DNA of 64,000 bases from CALFCE01 sp964411665 (GCA_964411665.1 CAYPMR010000008.1:1-64000), one strand, 5' to 3'; shown: positions 38,157 to 47,643, counted from the first letter of the stretch. The notes: generated from the letters alone by a model not told the origin. Numbers and translations are program-made.

Positions 38157-39122
38157 TCAGGCAACCTCGTCCATGATCAGACGCGACTTCAATACAGTAT
38201 TGATGATTCTTGCGTCATGACGTGAATCAAATTTTCGCCCGTACAGTTCCGAGCATTCAGAAATGACCGGCCAGTCAGAACTTTCAAAGACCTTAACTTT
38301 GGGTACGGGCCCGGGACGTAATATTAAACGCCCGTAGTTCTGCGAAACCGTATGGCGAAACGGGCCGTTCATAATGCAGGTCTGGAAAAACGATTCATCG
38401 GGAATGAACGACGTTTTCAGCGCAGAGTACAACTCGTATGTAAACGGATCTTCAGCCATATGTTCGATAAAACTGCGGTGCAGATTGAACCAGTTAGCGC
38501 CCGTATGGAATGGGTACTTACTAAAATATTCAGCTCTGAACTTACGTAAAAAAGGATCGGCAGTACCCACATAAACCGCCCCCTCTTCACCTACCTCGGC
38601 AACATCTACCAGTGTGCGCGCATACATACCATGCTGCGGATCGATCGCACCAGGCTTTGCGAAAACCCGGGTATGTCCTCGATCACCCCATTGCATACAG
38701 CGCTTGCCTTTGTTGTTGATGGGTATATCAGCAAGATCCAGCACGGGAGGTTCATAACAGCGAATAAAGTTGATGCGATTCTTCGCACCCTTGGCAAGTA
38801 CTTCTTTAATATGTGTGTTACTTTTCAGTGGCAAATCCTGGCCACTCAAGACAACATAATATTCCCAATTCGGATCAAGCTCGAGTAACGACAATGCGCC
38901 GTTGAAGGTTTTTCTGAGTGTACCGCTAGCGCCCCAGCCAATGTTTGCATCATGTTTCACATGCACATTGTCTTTTTTTAGCCAGCCATTTATAGCCTTT
39001 GTATTGGGTTTTTTGCCATCGTCGATGTCTATTAAAAAGGTATCTGCTTCACTGTAGAGTGATTCAATGAGACGCGATACCTGCTTGAAATTATCGTGGC
39101 AGAGAATATGGTAGGCGATCAT
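38157..39122 (-). CDS. GT14 family glycosyltransferase (core-2/I-branching-like)
   Basis: 321 aa. The N-terminal AYHILCHDNFKQVSRLIESLY and the central YYVVLSGQDLPLKS are the recognisable marks of the beta-1,6-N-acetylglucosaminyltransferase family. No signal or membrane helix, so it acts in the cytoplasm on a surface glycan, probably capsule or lipopolysaccharide. Acceptor and donor are unknown. It stands alone, without other glycan genes next to it. Confidence 0.82.
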   Translation of the reverse strand: MIAYHILCHDNFKQVSRLIESLYSEADTFLIDIDDGKKPNTKAINGWLKKDNVHVKHDANIGWGASGTLRKTFNGALSLLELDPNWEYYVVLSGQDLPLKSNTHIKEVLAKGAKNRINFIRCYEPPVLDLADIPINNKGKRCMQWGDRGHTRVFAKPGAIDPQHGMYARTLVDVAEVGEEGAVYVGTADPFLRKFRAEYFSKYPFHTGANWFNLHRSFIEHMAEDPFTYELYSALKTSFIPDESFFQTCIMNGPFRHTVSQNYGRLILRPGPVPKVKVFESSDWPVISECSELYGRKFDSRHDARIINTVLKSRLIMDEVA

Positions 39123-39187
39123 TTAATTGGTCCGCTTCGAGCCCGATCCTGACAGCAAAATTAAGTGCCGGGATCCGTCCCGGTCGG

Positions 39188-39739
39188 CTAAGCGATAGGT
39201 GTTTCCGATTGCGCTGTAATTGACGCCAACGGGAATTTACGTATCAGCAGATAACAGCAAGCAAGAAAAATGCAAGCAAACCAGAAAAATGACCAATCGG
39301 CTATGGAAAAGCCAAGAAAACGCCACTGTACTTCAGCGCAGTTCCCGTCCCCCTGAAACAGCAGTTTCAGCGTTTTGAGCATGGGCTCGTTTTCGAGCCA
39401 GTAGGTCAGGCCCAAACCACATTCAGGCACCTGCTCAGGTGGCAGATGCTGTAACCAGATCTGTCTGCCAGCGGTGATTAATCCACCGACAGCCGAGAGC
39501 GCAACCAGGCCAGCTATCAATTTCTGCCAGAAACGACGACGCACACCAAACAACCCAACAAGCGCAATAATGCCGCATACGTAGTAGAAAAATCGTTGCG
39601 TCATGCACAGCGGACACGGGTCAAGGTACTCGACATATTGCAGGTAATAGCCGTATCCCAGCAAACCGGTAACAGCCACAGGAATGGCCAGCAGTATCCA
39701 GAAACCTGACAAACTAAAAACTGAAGTATTAGCATTCAT
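39188..39739 (-). CDS. dsbB: disulfide bond formation protein B
   Basis: 183 aa with four membrane helices. The first periplasmic loop has the quinone-coupled CPLC pair (LDPCPLCMTQRF). The second loop has the Cys pair in PEQVPECGLGL and GDGNCAEVQW. It reoxidises DsbA and passes electrons to ubiquinone. No dsbA is adjacent. Confidence 0.93.
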   Translation of the reverse strand: MNANTSVFSLSGFWILLAIPVAVTGLLGYGYYLQYVEYLDPCPLCMTQRFFYYVCGIIALVGLFGVRRRFWQKLIAGLVALSAVGGLITAGRQIWLQHLPPEQVPECGLGLTYWLENEPMLKTLKLLFQGDGNCAEVQWRFLGFSIADWSFFWFACIFLACCYLLIRKFPLASITAQSETPIA

Positions 39740-40201
39740 TGTGCGGTTAAATCGGAGTCAATATAAAGAACACACGTGCAAGACACCTAAATGGCTGCCA
39801 CTTGCAACAACAAAATGTTAATTGATCAGCCACACTTTGTATGCCAATCAACTGTGGCAAGACAAAAATTAACGGCAGTTATTGAGTGTAGCAAGGGCTA
39901 GATGCCTTGCAGACGTTCAGAGACAGTCATCAGCAGCCAGGCAGAAAATAGATGCTGTCAGAGCAAAGGTATATCGGGGAGGAGGTTGTCCGCTTTTTAA
40001 CTGTACATATACTGACACGACCGCCGGCTGATTCAGTCAGGATCGCAGAAATGGACAGTGGTTGACACTATTGGTACAGGCAGAGACTGTTCACAGGCTA
40101 TCGACAGGATGTGATCCTGAACGATTGCCTGATTCAGCTTCAAGGATAGTTCGGTGTTGAAGTACATGGGTACAACAAACACGCGATAATCAGACAGCAG
40201 C
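39740..40201. other. gene-free region between dsbB and the RMF-like gene
   Basis: About 460 bases without a credible gene; the minus-strand frame covering 40033-40344 runs into the RMF-like gene in another frame and has no family features. A small perfect hairpin, CAGGAT-GTG-ATCCTG at 40105-40119, lies 80 bases downstream of the RMF-like stop and could be its terminator. The dsbB promoter must lie at the left end. Confidence 0.5.
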
Positions 40202-40477
40202 CTAGCTGGCTTCCCTGTTCTGCTTACCCATCTTGAATCCACGGTACCATTCTTTCTCGAGCTCATCGTCCGAGAAATACGAGTGATGGCAATTTGCAGG
40301 TGTTGCGCCCTTGATCCCGGCTTCCATACCCGCTTTGCGAGCACTGGCAGGCGTTACTTGATGCAGCGGTTTGAACGCCTGTGATATTACTGTGTTCAAC
40401 CCGATAAAATCGAATTTATGAGACATTTCTTTCATAACCTTTTTCATTGGACAAGAGGGTGCTGTCCTTTCACGCAT
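40202..40477 (-). CDS. small protein resembling ribosome modulation factor
   Basis: Up to 91 aa. The C-terminal 45 residues, AGMEAGIKGATPANCHHSYF then EKEWYRGFKMGKQ, follow the RMF pattern GxxAGxxG...C......WxxGWxxA. The protein is basic and has no membrane segment. RMF dimerises 70S ribosomes in stationary phase; whether this one does is inference. There are four possible ATG starts (first at 40477), the shorter ones starting with MKEMSHKF. Confidence 0.62.
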   Translation of the reverse strand: MRERTAPSCPMKKVMKEMSHKFDFIGLNTVISQAFKPLHQVTPASARKAGMEAGIKGATPANCHHSYFSDDELEKEWYRGFKMGKQNREAS

Positions 40478-40792
40478 CGAAAATTAACACGTCGTCCTGT
40501 AAAGATTGACCTACTGGTTCTCACTAATCATTCGGTTTGTCGAAGTTTGAAATAGACCTTCAGGAAATAAGAGAGAGTTGGCATTGCAATCGGCACTGCA
40601 GCGCGCTTTTCAAGGCATATAGTACCCCCGAATTGATCGACCGGAACAGCCGGTTTGCAGATGTATCAGCCCACACCTCACCCTCTACCCTGATTAATGC
40701 GAAAGGGCTCAACATTCCCCTATAATTGTTGGGTCAAGTCTCGAATTACTAATGTACCCATCACAGCCCCCGCAAAGGCAAAGGTTTTGACT
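40478..40792. other. gene-free region between the RMF-like gene and ytoQ
   Basis: About 315 bases containing the divergent promoters of the RMF-like gene and ytoQ. No repeat or RNA-like structure stands out. Confidence 0.45.
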
Positions 40793-41236
40793 ATGCAATG
40801 GACAATCTACTTATCCGGTGAAATACACACAGACTGGCGTGATCAGATCAAAAGCGGCAGCGAGACTCTTGAATTACCGGTTATCTTCACCTCAGCTGTA
40901 ACAGATCATGCTGCATCCGATGCCGCAGGCGATGTGCTGGGTGCAGAGACGAAAAACTTCTGGCGTGACCACAAGTCGTCGAAAGTAAATAGCCTGCGTA
41001 CACGCACAATGATCGAAAGATCAGATATTGCGGTCATACGTTTTGGTGAGAAATACAAACAATGGAATGCCGCATTTGATGCCGGTATTTGCTCGGCACT
41101 GGGAAAACCTTACATCACCCTGCATGCTGAAGATCTAATCCACCCTTTGAAAGAAGTCGATGGCGCTGCCATGGGATGGGCCACCACACCTGAGCAAGTG
41201 GTGGAAATACTGCGTTACGTCACGACAAAAAAATAA
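40793..41236 (+). CDS. ytoQ: YtoQ family protein
   Basis: 147 aa from the ATG at 40793, which has AAAGG about 9 bases upstream; an upstream extension of the frame lacks conservation. The sequence WTIYLSGEIHTDWRDQI, FTSAVTDHAASDAAGD and YITLHAEDLIHPLKEVDG marks the YtoQ family, a nucleoside 2-deoxyribosyltransferase-like fold of unknown role. It converges with the aldehyde oxidoreductase gene across a repeat array. Confidence 0.85.
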   Translation: MQWTIYLSGEIHTDWRDQIKSGSETLELPVIFTSAVTDHAASDAAGDVLGAETKNFWRDHKSSKVNSLRTRTMIERSDIAVIRFGEKYKQWNAAFDAGICSALGKPYITLHAEDLIHPLKEVDGAAMGWATTPEQVVEILRYVTTKK

Positions 41237-41275
41237 GCAACTTGCTCTGAGCTAATTTCCATCAGGATGGGTCAG

Positions 41276-41387
41276 GCTTAAAGCCTTAAGCCTGTTACCA
41301 CCAGCTTAAAGCGTTATGCCTGTTACCACCAGCTTAAAGCGTTAAGCCTGTTACCACCAGCTTAAAGCCTTAAGCCTGTTGCCACCA
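41276..41387. repeat. four tandem 28-bp units containing the 3' end of the aldehyde oxidoreductase gene
   Basis: Units at 41276-41303, 41304-41331, 41332-41359 and 41360-41387 differ at few positions. On the minus strand each unit reads TGGTGGYAACAGGCTTAA and then ten more bases. The last unit supplies the WWQQA-stop end of the coding sequence; the three others lie beyond the stop. Each unit also contains a small inverted repeat, of the form GCTTAA-AGCG-TTAAGC, so the array gives up to four successive hairpins between two convergent genes. Confidence 0.9.
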
Positions 41388-43085
41388 ATTCTCAACGGCT
41401 TCATGTATGTCTTCACTGCGAAAGCGTGCGGTGCGATCAGCCGGGGCAAGGGGTTCGTCATAGAAGAATGTGGGCAAATCATTATCAATGGTTTCAAAGC
41501 CCGCTTTACGATTGAACTCACGTTCAAGTTTTAAGGCTTCTCGTCCCAGTTCTACGAAAAAAATTTCCTCAAGCTCGACACCATGCGCATCGTTGACTGC
41601 CTGCGCAAGAAAGTCCGTGTGTTCGTTTGTTACTGAACGACCAAAAATACATAAGCCAAGCGAATCAGCCGCAGCACTGACAACCTGAATACCCATGCTC
41701 GCCTCGACCAACTCTTCAACCGGCTTATCCTTACTGTCGTACTGCGGCAAATTGCCAGCCGTGTGATCAGCACCCTGGGCTGTCATCATCATGGTTATAC
41801 CTGTCACCTCGATAACACGTGGATCATAAGCACTGATCGCCTGACGTTTGACCACCGGAATTCGTTCGAGGCTAAAGTGCTCACCGACTGCTGCCGTGCC
41901 TTTTGCATACAACCTGCCTGCGTCATTACCCTTGCGAATGTCACTCAGCACAGATTCCATAAAAGCCTTGTCACCAAAAGCACCCTCACCTGCTTCCATT
42001 AAAACGCCAATCATGCCACCGAGTTCAATGGTGTCGATGCCAAGATCATTTGCCAGCCAGTTAAGATCAGCCAGATCGTCTGGATCATTCAATCCGCAGT
42101 TTGTACCCAGTAATCCAATAGTTTCGTACTCTACCGGTGAGACTACCTCTTTGCCGTCTTTATCTGCATAGACGTTACTGCATTGGATAATGCATCCCGG
42201 CATACAAGCGTGCGTTTGCGTACCACCTCTTTCGATATTTTGCTCACGCAGCGCATCCCCACCCATACGAAACACTTCCTTGTCTGTGTCAACCGCACGA
42301 CCGACGCTGAAGTTCCTGACCGGCAAACCACCGACATGATTGGTGTAATCTGCCATCATCGCTGTGCCGATGTTCTGGAAGTTATGGATGGCAGGTTCTG
42401 CGTCAAGTTTGCGTTTGTATTCCTTCACAGCTCCCATGACTTTCTTGCGATCGTGCAAAGCTGGCATTTTGTTGAGATCAAGGATGATAGCCTTGATTTT
42501 CTTACTGCCCATAACCGCACCCACACCACCGCGTGCGGCAAGTCTGGAGGGTCGCAAATCAACATCACTGAAAGAGATGCCAGCCAACAGACCCTGATAT
42601 TCGCCCACTTGGCTGCACAAGCCAAGGCTGATCTTTTTACCGTACACCTCGTGTAGTTTTTCAGCTGTCTCAAAATTACCCATTCCCATATAAGGGGAAG
42701 CGTCTTCAAATAAAATCTCACCGTCTTTAGTCATGCGTACAATCACCCACTCATCGGATGCACCGTGAAAGGTAAACCCCGATATGTGTAATTGCCCCAT
42801 GGCAAAACCAAAGGTGCCGCCACCATTAGCTTCCTTGATGCCGCCGGTCAACGGGCTTTTGCAACCCACACTGACCCGATTGGCGTTGGAAAAATTGGTA
42901 CCGGCAAAGGGGCCAGCAGAAAATATGAGAAGATTTTCAGGCGACAAGGGATCGACCAGTGCCTTGTCAGCTTTGAGCATGGTGTCCGCTATCAGGTAAC
43001 GGCCACAGCGCACGATCTCCTCACCCTCAAGTTCACGACTTGATACGGATCGGTCAGCCAGATTAATTTCGTGATATTGACGCAT
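41370..43085 (-). CDS. aldehyde ferredoxin oxidoreductase family, tungsten-type
   Basis: 571 aa from the ATG at 43085; a TTG six codons upstream is an alternative. The N-terminal domain has FAGTNFSNANRVSVGCKSP. The [4Fe-4S] cysteines are in ACMPGCIIQC and in LGLCIFGRS, the family spacing. The family uses a tungsto-bispyranopterin cofactor to oxidise aldehydes to acids with ferredoxin. No cofactor or ferredoxin gene is adjacent. It lies downstream of glcDEF on the same strand, 144 bases after the glcF stop. Substrate unknown. Confidence 0.87.
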   Translation of the reverse strand: MRQYHEINLADRSVSSRELEGEEIVRCGRYLIADTMLKADKALVDPLSPENLLIFSAGPFAGTNFSNANRVSVGCKSPLTGGIKEANGGGTFGFAMGQLHISGFTFHGASDEWVIVRMTKDGEILFEDASPYMGMGNFETAEKLHEVYGKKISLGLCSQVGEYQGLLAGISFSDVDLRPSRLAARGGVGAVMGSKKIKAIILDLNKMPALHDRKKVMGAVKEYKRKLDAEPAIHNFQNIGTAMMADYTNHVGGLPVRNFSVGRAVDTDKEVFRMGGDALREQNIERGGTQTHACMPGCIIQCSNVYADKDGKEVVSPVEYETIGLLGTNCGLNDPDDLADLNWLANDLGIDTIELGGMIGVLMEAGEGAFGDKAFMESVLSDIRKGNDAGRLYAKGTAAVGEHFSLERIPVVKRQAISAYDPRVIEVTGITMMMTAQGADHTAGNLPQYDSKDKPVEELVEASMGIQVVSAAADSLGLCIFGRSVTNEHTDFLAQAVNDAHGVELEEIFFVELGREALKLEREFNRKAGFETIDNDLPTFFYDEPLAPADRTARFRSEDIHEAVENWWQQA

Positions 43086-43229
43086 TACAAATCGCTCTTG
43101 CAAAAAACAGGTTCAGATAACACATTACCATAGATCTTCAACTATCTGCGCCTTGCTTCCATGATTGGAATTCACCGCAAAGGTATATCTAAAAACCGCT
43201 CAAAGGTAAGGCTGATTATTAACTGATGG

Positions 43230-44609
43230 CTATTTGTTGGTATTGTCCGGCAATGCAGCATCAAGAAGTTCTATCCAGTGCATGACCGGTGTCTGTGTAA
43301 CGGATTGCAGATGTAACTGACAGCCGATATTGGCAGTGGCTATAACGCTTGGGGAAACGCTGTGGATGTTAGCGATCTTTTTTGCTTTAAGCGTTGAAGA
43401 TATTTTCGGCTGAAAAATGGAATAGGTACCAGCCGAGCCACAACATTCCTGCGAATCGTCAAACGGCAAAAGTTTGAATCCCAGTCCTTCGAGCAGAGCC
43501 TCAATCCGGCCCTGCAATTTTTGTCCATGTTGCATACTACAAGGTGGATGGAAGGCGACGCTGAAGCCCTCATTGTTGACAGCATTGGAACTGTTTGTCG
43601 TTTGTTCCGGAACATCTGGCCCATGCCCAGGCCCCAGGGCCGTGCGAAGCTCACCTTGACGCAGGGCAACTGCACTTTCAACAGGCGAGATTTCGAGTGT
43701 TCCTGCAAATGCATTAGCAAGAATGTCTTTTGCACCGAGAGATAACAGCACTTCGCCAATATCCTGAGTAATTGCCGTTATCTTCGCTGCCTTGTCACGG
43801 TACTGGGCATCATCTGAAAGCAGATGAGCGTAATCCTTAACCATACTGCCACAGCCACTGGCAGTGATCAGTATCGCCTCGGCACCGTTCTCAATATGCG
43901 GCCACCATAAATCTATATTGCGTCGCGCCTTATCCAGCGCGGGGTCTGCATCATTAAGATGCTGGTGAATGGCACCACAACAGACAGACTCGCCTTGTGT
44001 AACGTGTATCCCCAATCTCCCTAATACCCGGATTGCCGCAGCGTTAGTCGCTGGCGCCATTGACGGTTGAACACAACCATCAAGCAATATCATGCTGCGT
44101 GGTTTATTGTTTTTTTCGTCTTGGGTATTTGTACTGGCGATCTGTTGCCGCACAGGAATACTGGCCGCAAATCGTGCAGGAAGTACAGGCCTGACAAACT
44201 GCCCCATTCGCACCAACGGACCAATACGTGATGGGTAAGGCAACACTTGTTTGATCATAAAGCGCAATAATCGCTGTCCGAGTGGACGTTCAACCTGGTC
44301 CTCAACAACCTGCCTGCCAACATCGAGAAGATGTCCGTATTCAACACCTGAGGGACAGGTGGTCTCGCAATTCCTGCAGGTTAGACAGCGATCCAAATGC
44401 AATTGAGTACTACTATCAGCCTCAACGCCTTCCAGTACTTGCTTAATCTGGTAGATTCGCCCGCGCGGACTGTCCAGCTCATCGCCCAGCAAATTATAAG
44501 TAGGACAGGTTGCCAGACAAAAACCGCAATGGACGCATTTGCGCAGAATGCTTTCTGCTGCCTGTACATCTGGCAGGTCGCGATACTGTTTGGCTATATT
44601 GGTTTCCAT
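43230..44609 (-). CDS. glcF: glycolate oxidase iron-sulfur subunit
   Basis: 459 aa. Two [4Fe-4S] motifs near the N-terminus, CVHCGFCLATCP and CLTCRNCETTCP, pass electrons from the flavin subunits. The C-terminal half has two CCG modules (SVCCGAIHQH and ECCGSAGTY). It follows glcE by 23 bases. The complex oxidises glycolate to glyoxylate at the membrane. Confidence 0.93.
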   Translation of the reverse strand: METNIAKQYRDLPDVQAAESILRKCVHCGFCLATCPTYNLLGDELDSPRGRIYQIKQVLEGVEADSSTQLHLDRCLTCRNCETTCPSGVEYGHLLDVGRQVVEDQVERPLGQRLLRFMIKQVLPYPSRIGPLVRMGQFVRPVLPARFAASIPVRQQIASTNTQDEKNNKPRSMILLDGCVQPSMAPATNAAAIRVLGRLGIHVTQGESVCCGAIHQHLNDADPALDKARRNIDLWWPHIENGAEAILITASGCGSMVKDYAHLLSDDAQYRDKAAKITAITQDIGEVLLSLGAKDILANAFAGTLEISPVESAVALRQGELRTALGPGHGPDVPEQTTNSSNAVNNEGFSVAFHPPCSMQHGQKLQGRIEALLEGLGFKLLPFDDSQECCGSAGTYSIFQPKISSTLKAKKIANIHSVSPSVIATANIGCQLHLQSVTQTPVMHWIELLDAALPDNTNK

Positions 44610-44632
44610 CTAGCGCTTCTTCGTAACTCGTT

Positions 44633-45838
44633 TCAGGTTGAGATGGACGTTGCCAGCGGTTCGACAACAGGCATACTCGACATCTTTTTTTCAAACGGCA
44701 GGACACCGCGATTGAGTATATGGCGCGGATCGAAAGATGCTTTGATCCGCATATGCAAATTTTCCAGCGCTGTTGCAGGCGCCGTGGCAGGTTCCGAGTC
44801 GTACACGGAATCATCCGGTTTGTTTGTGATGCAACTGACCTTACCTTTCAGGCGCTGTGCAACTAAAGCCATTTCAGCGAAAGAAGCGTCCGCTCTCACC
44901 CAACGCAATCTGCCGCCCCAATCATAAAGCCAATCACTTCTGTGCAAACCCGGTATGGCCTCAGCAAAGGATTCCAGTGGAGTTTCTGCTGGCAAGGTAA
45001 AACGCCAAAGAGGAACAGATGAGTTACTGCCGGCTTTATCTGCAACGTGGCAGAAAAAAGGATGAGTCAAATCACGTAAGGATGCCCACCATTGCGCACT
45101 GTGCGATTCAACGTCACCACCAATGTCAGCCACTGCACGCTTGACAGCTGCTGCGGAACCAGAGAAGCGAATCAGCAAACGTACTTTATCGTCGCTTGCT
45201 TCATTTGCCAGGGGTACGATGGCGGCGGCATCGAGTGGCAGCGGTTGACGTTCTAGTGCAATCAGTTTTTCGAGAACAGCAGAACTGTCACAGGTGAAGC
45301 TAACAGTCTCCTGTGCTTCATGCCTTGGTAGCACTTTGACCGACAAGTCAAGCAATACACCGAGCGAACCTCGTGCACCGACCTGCAGTCGAGACACATC
45401 GTAACCTGCCACATTTTTCATGACTTCACCACCGAACCGGAGATCTTCACCGCGTCCGTTTATGATGCGGGTACCGAGGATGAAATCACGTACACCACCA
45501 CTATAGCTGTGCGATGGCCCACTGGCAGCACAGGCTACTACCCCGCCAAGCGTATCCGCACCGCTATACACTGGAGGATCAAATGGAAGTGCCTGACCTT
45601 CCTTTGCCAGCAACGATTCAATCTCGGATATCGGTGTGCCACTTCTGGCGGTTAACACCAATTCAGTCGGTTCATAGGAAACAACACCAGCATACTGACT
45701 TAAGTCCAGTACCGACCCGGTATTTGGCTGGCCGGGAGTCTGTAAAAAATGCTTGCTCCCAGCGCCTGCTATACGCAAAGGTTCCGAATTGGCAAAGGCA
45801 TGACCTACACGTTCTGAAAGCGTCTCAGCTTCAATCAT
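44633..45838 (-). CDS. glcE: glycolate oxidase FAD-binding subunit
   Basis: 401 aa with a PCMH-type FAD domain (SGTPISEIESLLAKEGQALPFDPP, then GGVVACAASGPSHSYSGGVRD). It is shorter than GlcD and lacks its HGIGLEK end, as expected for GlcE. It starts 6 bases after the glcD stop and precedes glcF, giving the standard glcDEF order. Confidence 0.92.
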   Translation of the reverse strand: MIEAETLSERVGHAFANSEPLRIAGAGSKHFLQTPGQPNTGSVLDLSQYAGVVSYEPTELVLTARSGTPISEIESLLAKEGQALPFDPPVYSGADTLGGVVACAASGPSHSYSGGVRDFILGTRIINGRGEDLRFGGEVMKNVAGYDVSRLQVGARGSLGVLLDLSVKVLPRHEAQETVSFTCDSSAVLEKLIALERQPLPLDAAAIVPLANEASDDKVRLLIRFSGSAAAVKRAVADIGGDVESHSAQWWASLRDLTHPFFCHVADKAGSNSSVPLWRFTLPAETPLESFAEAIPGLHRSDWLYDWGGRLRWVRADASFAEMALVAQRLKGKVSCITNKPDDSVYDSEPATAPATALENLHMRIKASFDPRHILNRGVLPFEKKMSSMPVVEPLATSIST

Positions 45839-45844
45839 GGCGAA

Positions 45845-47401
45845 TCAAAAACGCTCCAGTTCCGGAAACGGCAAATTACCATGATGGACATGCATCGCGC
45901 CGAATTCGGCGCAACGTTGCAATGTCGGTATGGCTTTACCAGGATTAAGTATGCCCTTTGGATCGAAAGCTGCCTTCAAGGTATGAAACTGTATCAACGT
46001 TCTTTGATCAAACTGAACACACATTTCATTAATTTTCTCGAGTCCTACCCCATGCTCGCCGGTAATTGTGCCCCCGACTTCAACGCATAACTGAAGAATT
46101 TTACTACCCAGTTCTTCGGTCTTGTGCAATTCTCCGGGGACATTGGAATCAAACAGAATGAGAGGGTGCAGATTGCCATCGCCGGCATGAAAAACATTGG
46201 CGATGCGCAAACCGTACTCTTCAGACAATTCATTCATACGGGTGAGTACTGTCGGTAAAGTTCGCCGAGGAATGGTGCCATCGATACAGTAGTAATCAGG
46301 TGACAGGCGTCCAACCGCCGGAAATGCAGATTTACGACCTTTCCATAACAACAATCGCTCCTCTTCACTCGAGGCTACATGCTGCGATGCGGCGCCACAA
46401 CGTTTGAAAACCTCAGCTACCTGTTTAATCTGAGATTCAACCTCTTCCTCAAGCCCGTCAAGCTCGCAAAGGATAAGCGCCGCAGCATCCACCGGATAGC
46501 CACATTCAGCGAATGCCTCTGATGCGCGTATGGCAGGATTGTCCATTAACTCCATGCCCGCTGGAATAATGCCCTCGGCAATGACAGCACCAACTGCAGC
46601 ACCAGCCGATTCAACCGAATCAAAACTGGCCATCAGAAGTTTTGCCACTGGAGGTACGGGCAACAATTTGACCTTGATTTCTACCGTGATCGCCAGCATC
46701 CCTTCGGAACCTGTAAGAATCCCAAGCAGGTCGTAGCCATACTGCTCAGGACTGTCCCCACCGATTGTCAGCAAGTCGCCGGTCGCGGTCACGACGGTGA
46801 GTTCGAGGATGTTATGTACCGTGAGCCCATATTTCAGGCAATGAACACCACCTGAATTCTCGGCTACATTACCACCTATGGTGCAGGCAATTTGCGATGA
46901 AGGATCAGGTGCGTAATACAAATTATGCGGTCGAGCAGCTTCAGATATCGCCAGGTTACGAACACCTGGCTGCACCACCGCGTAACCACTCTGAGGGTTA
47001 AGTTCGAGTATCCGGTTAAATTTTGCCAGGCCCATGAGGATGCCGCGAGGATGTGGAGACGCCCCGCCTGACAGACCGGTTCCTGCACCACGTGCAACCA
47101 CAGGCACTTCACGTTGACTGGCCCAACGCATAACAGATTGCACTTGCTCGATTGTCTCAGGCAGCACAACCAACAGAGGCGTCTGCTTAATGGCTGTCAG
47201 ACCATCTGATTCATAGGGGCGAAGTTGTTGTTCTGTGGACAGAATCGATTGAGCAGGCAAAAAAGCGGATAAATCCTCTATATAGTCGCGCCGAAACTCC
47301 TCAGATTGACGCATATACAACTTGGAATCACTATCGGAATCGCCTTTTTGACGGTCGTTACTGTTTTGATTTGACGCCTGAGCGGCCTGAGGTGAATGCA
47401 T
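45845..47401 (-). CDS. glcD: glycolate oxidase subunit GlcD
   Basis: 518 aa. FAD domain with ARGAGTGLSGGASPHPRGI and IGGNVAENSGGVHCLKYG; C-terminal catalytic part with NVFHAGDGNLHPLI and GEHGVGLEK. The first 28 residues are a Gln/Asn/Ser/Asp-rich stretch not typical of GlcD, so translation may start later, for example at MRQSEEF. It is the first gene of glcDEF and diverges from pyruvate kinase across about 295 bases that carry two palindromes. No glcC regulator gene is present here. Confidence 0.92.
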   Translation of the reverse strand: MHSPQAAQASNQNSNDRQKGDSDSDSKLYMRQSEEFRRDYIEDLSAFLPAQSILSTEQQLRPYESDGLTAIKQTPLLVVLPETIEQVQSVMRWASQREVPVVARGAGTGLSGGASPHPRGILMGLAKFNRILELNPQSGYAVVQPGVRNLAISEAARPHNLYYAPDPSSQIACTIGGNVAENSGGVHCLKYGLTVHNILELTVVTATGDLLTIGGDSPEQYGYDLLGILTGSEGMLAITVEIKVKLLPVPPVAKLLMASFDSVESAGAAVGAVIAEGIIPAGMELMDNPAIRASEAFAECGYPVDAAALILCELDGLEEEVESQIKQVAEVFKRCGAASQHVASSEEERLLLWKGRKSAFPAVGRLSPDYYCIDGTIPRRTLPTVLTRMNELSEEYGLRIANVFHAGDGNLHPLILFDSNVPGELHKTEELGSKILQLCVEVGGTITGEHGVGLEKINEMCVQFDQRTLIQFHTLKAAFDPKGILNPGKAIPTLQRCAEFGAMHVHHGNLPFPELERF

Positions 47402-47580
47402 GGTCGAGGTACTTATTCTCCTTTCCTAGGACGAGAAAAAAATCTGGAACCCATCTCAAACGGTGCGCCGATGCCGATGCGCTTGACCCTGTAGGAAGAT
47501 GCTCATATTTTCGAAAGAGTCTCTACCCGGAATATTAACTGTTTTCGGCCGGATCGTTGGACCTTTGCCAGTTTGATGGC

Positions 47581-47597
47581 TTGATTATTTTAATCAA
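47581..47597. promoter_or_regulatory. palindrome TTGATTA-TTT-TAATCAA in the glcD/pyk divergent region
   Basis: A perfect 7-bp inverted repeat with a 3-base centre lies 180 bases before glcD and 101 before the pyruvate kinase start. The spacing of its TTGAT/ATCAA halves (7) does not fit an FNR box (4). It may be the operator of an unidentified glycolate or carbon regulator. Confidence 0.45.
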
Positions 47598-47628
47598 CAC
47601 TATTACCGCCACTGTGACTAAACTTTAT

Positions 47629-47643
47629 TGTAATAATTTTACC
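47629..47643 (+). promoter_or_regulatory. candidate HexR operator upstream of pyruvate kinase
   Basis: TGTAATAATTTTACC matches the gammaproteobacterial HexR consensus TGTAATTAAATTACA at 11 of 15 positions, including both TGTAA and TTAC half-sites except the last base. It lies 55 bases before the pyruvate kinase ATG. HexR is encoded 3.4 kb away. Consensus is from memory of the family; binding is inference. Confidence 0.5.

Noticed and set aside
40033..40344. Minus-strand frame overlapping the RMF-like gene
   Set aside because: Overlaps the RMF-like frame, lacks conserved composition and crosses intergenic hairpin sequence.
41276..41387. CRISPR array
   Set aside because: The 28-bp units are directly adjacent with no spacers, and no cas gene is near.
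47581..47597. FNR/CRP-type box in the glcD-pyk spacer
   Set aside because: The TTGAT and ATCAA halves are 7 bases apart; FNR needs 4, and the CRP half-site TGTGA is absent.
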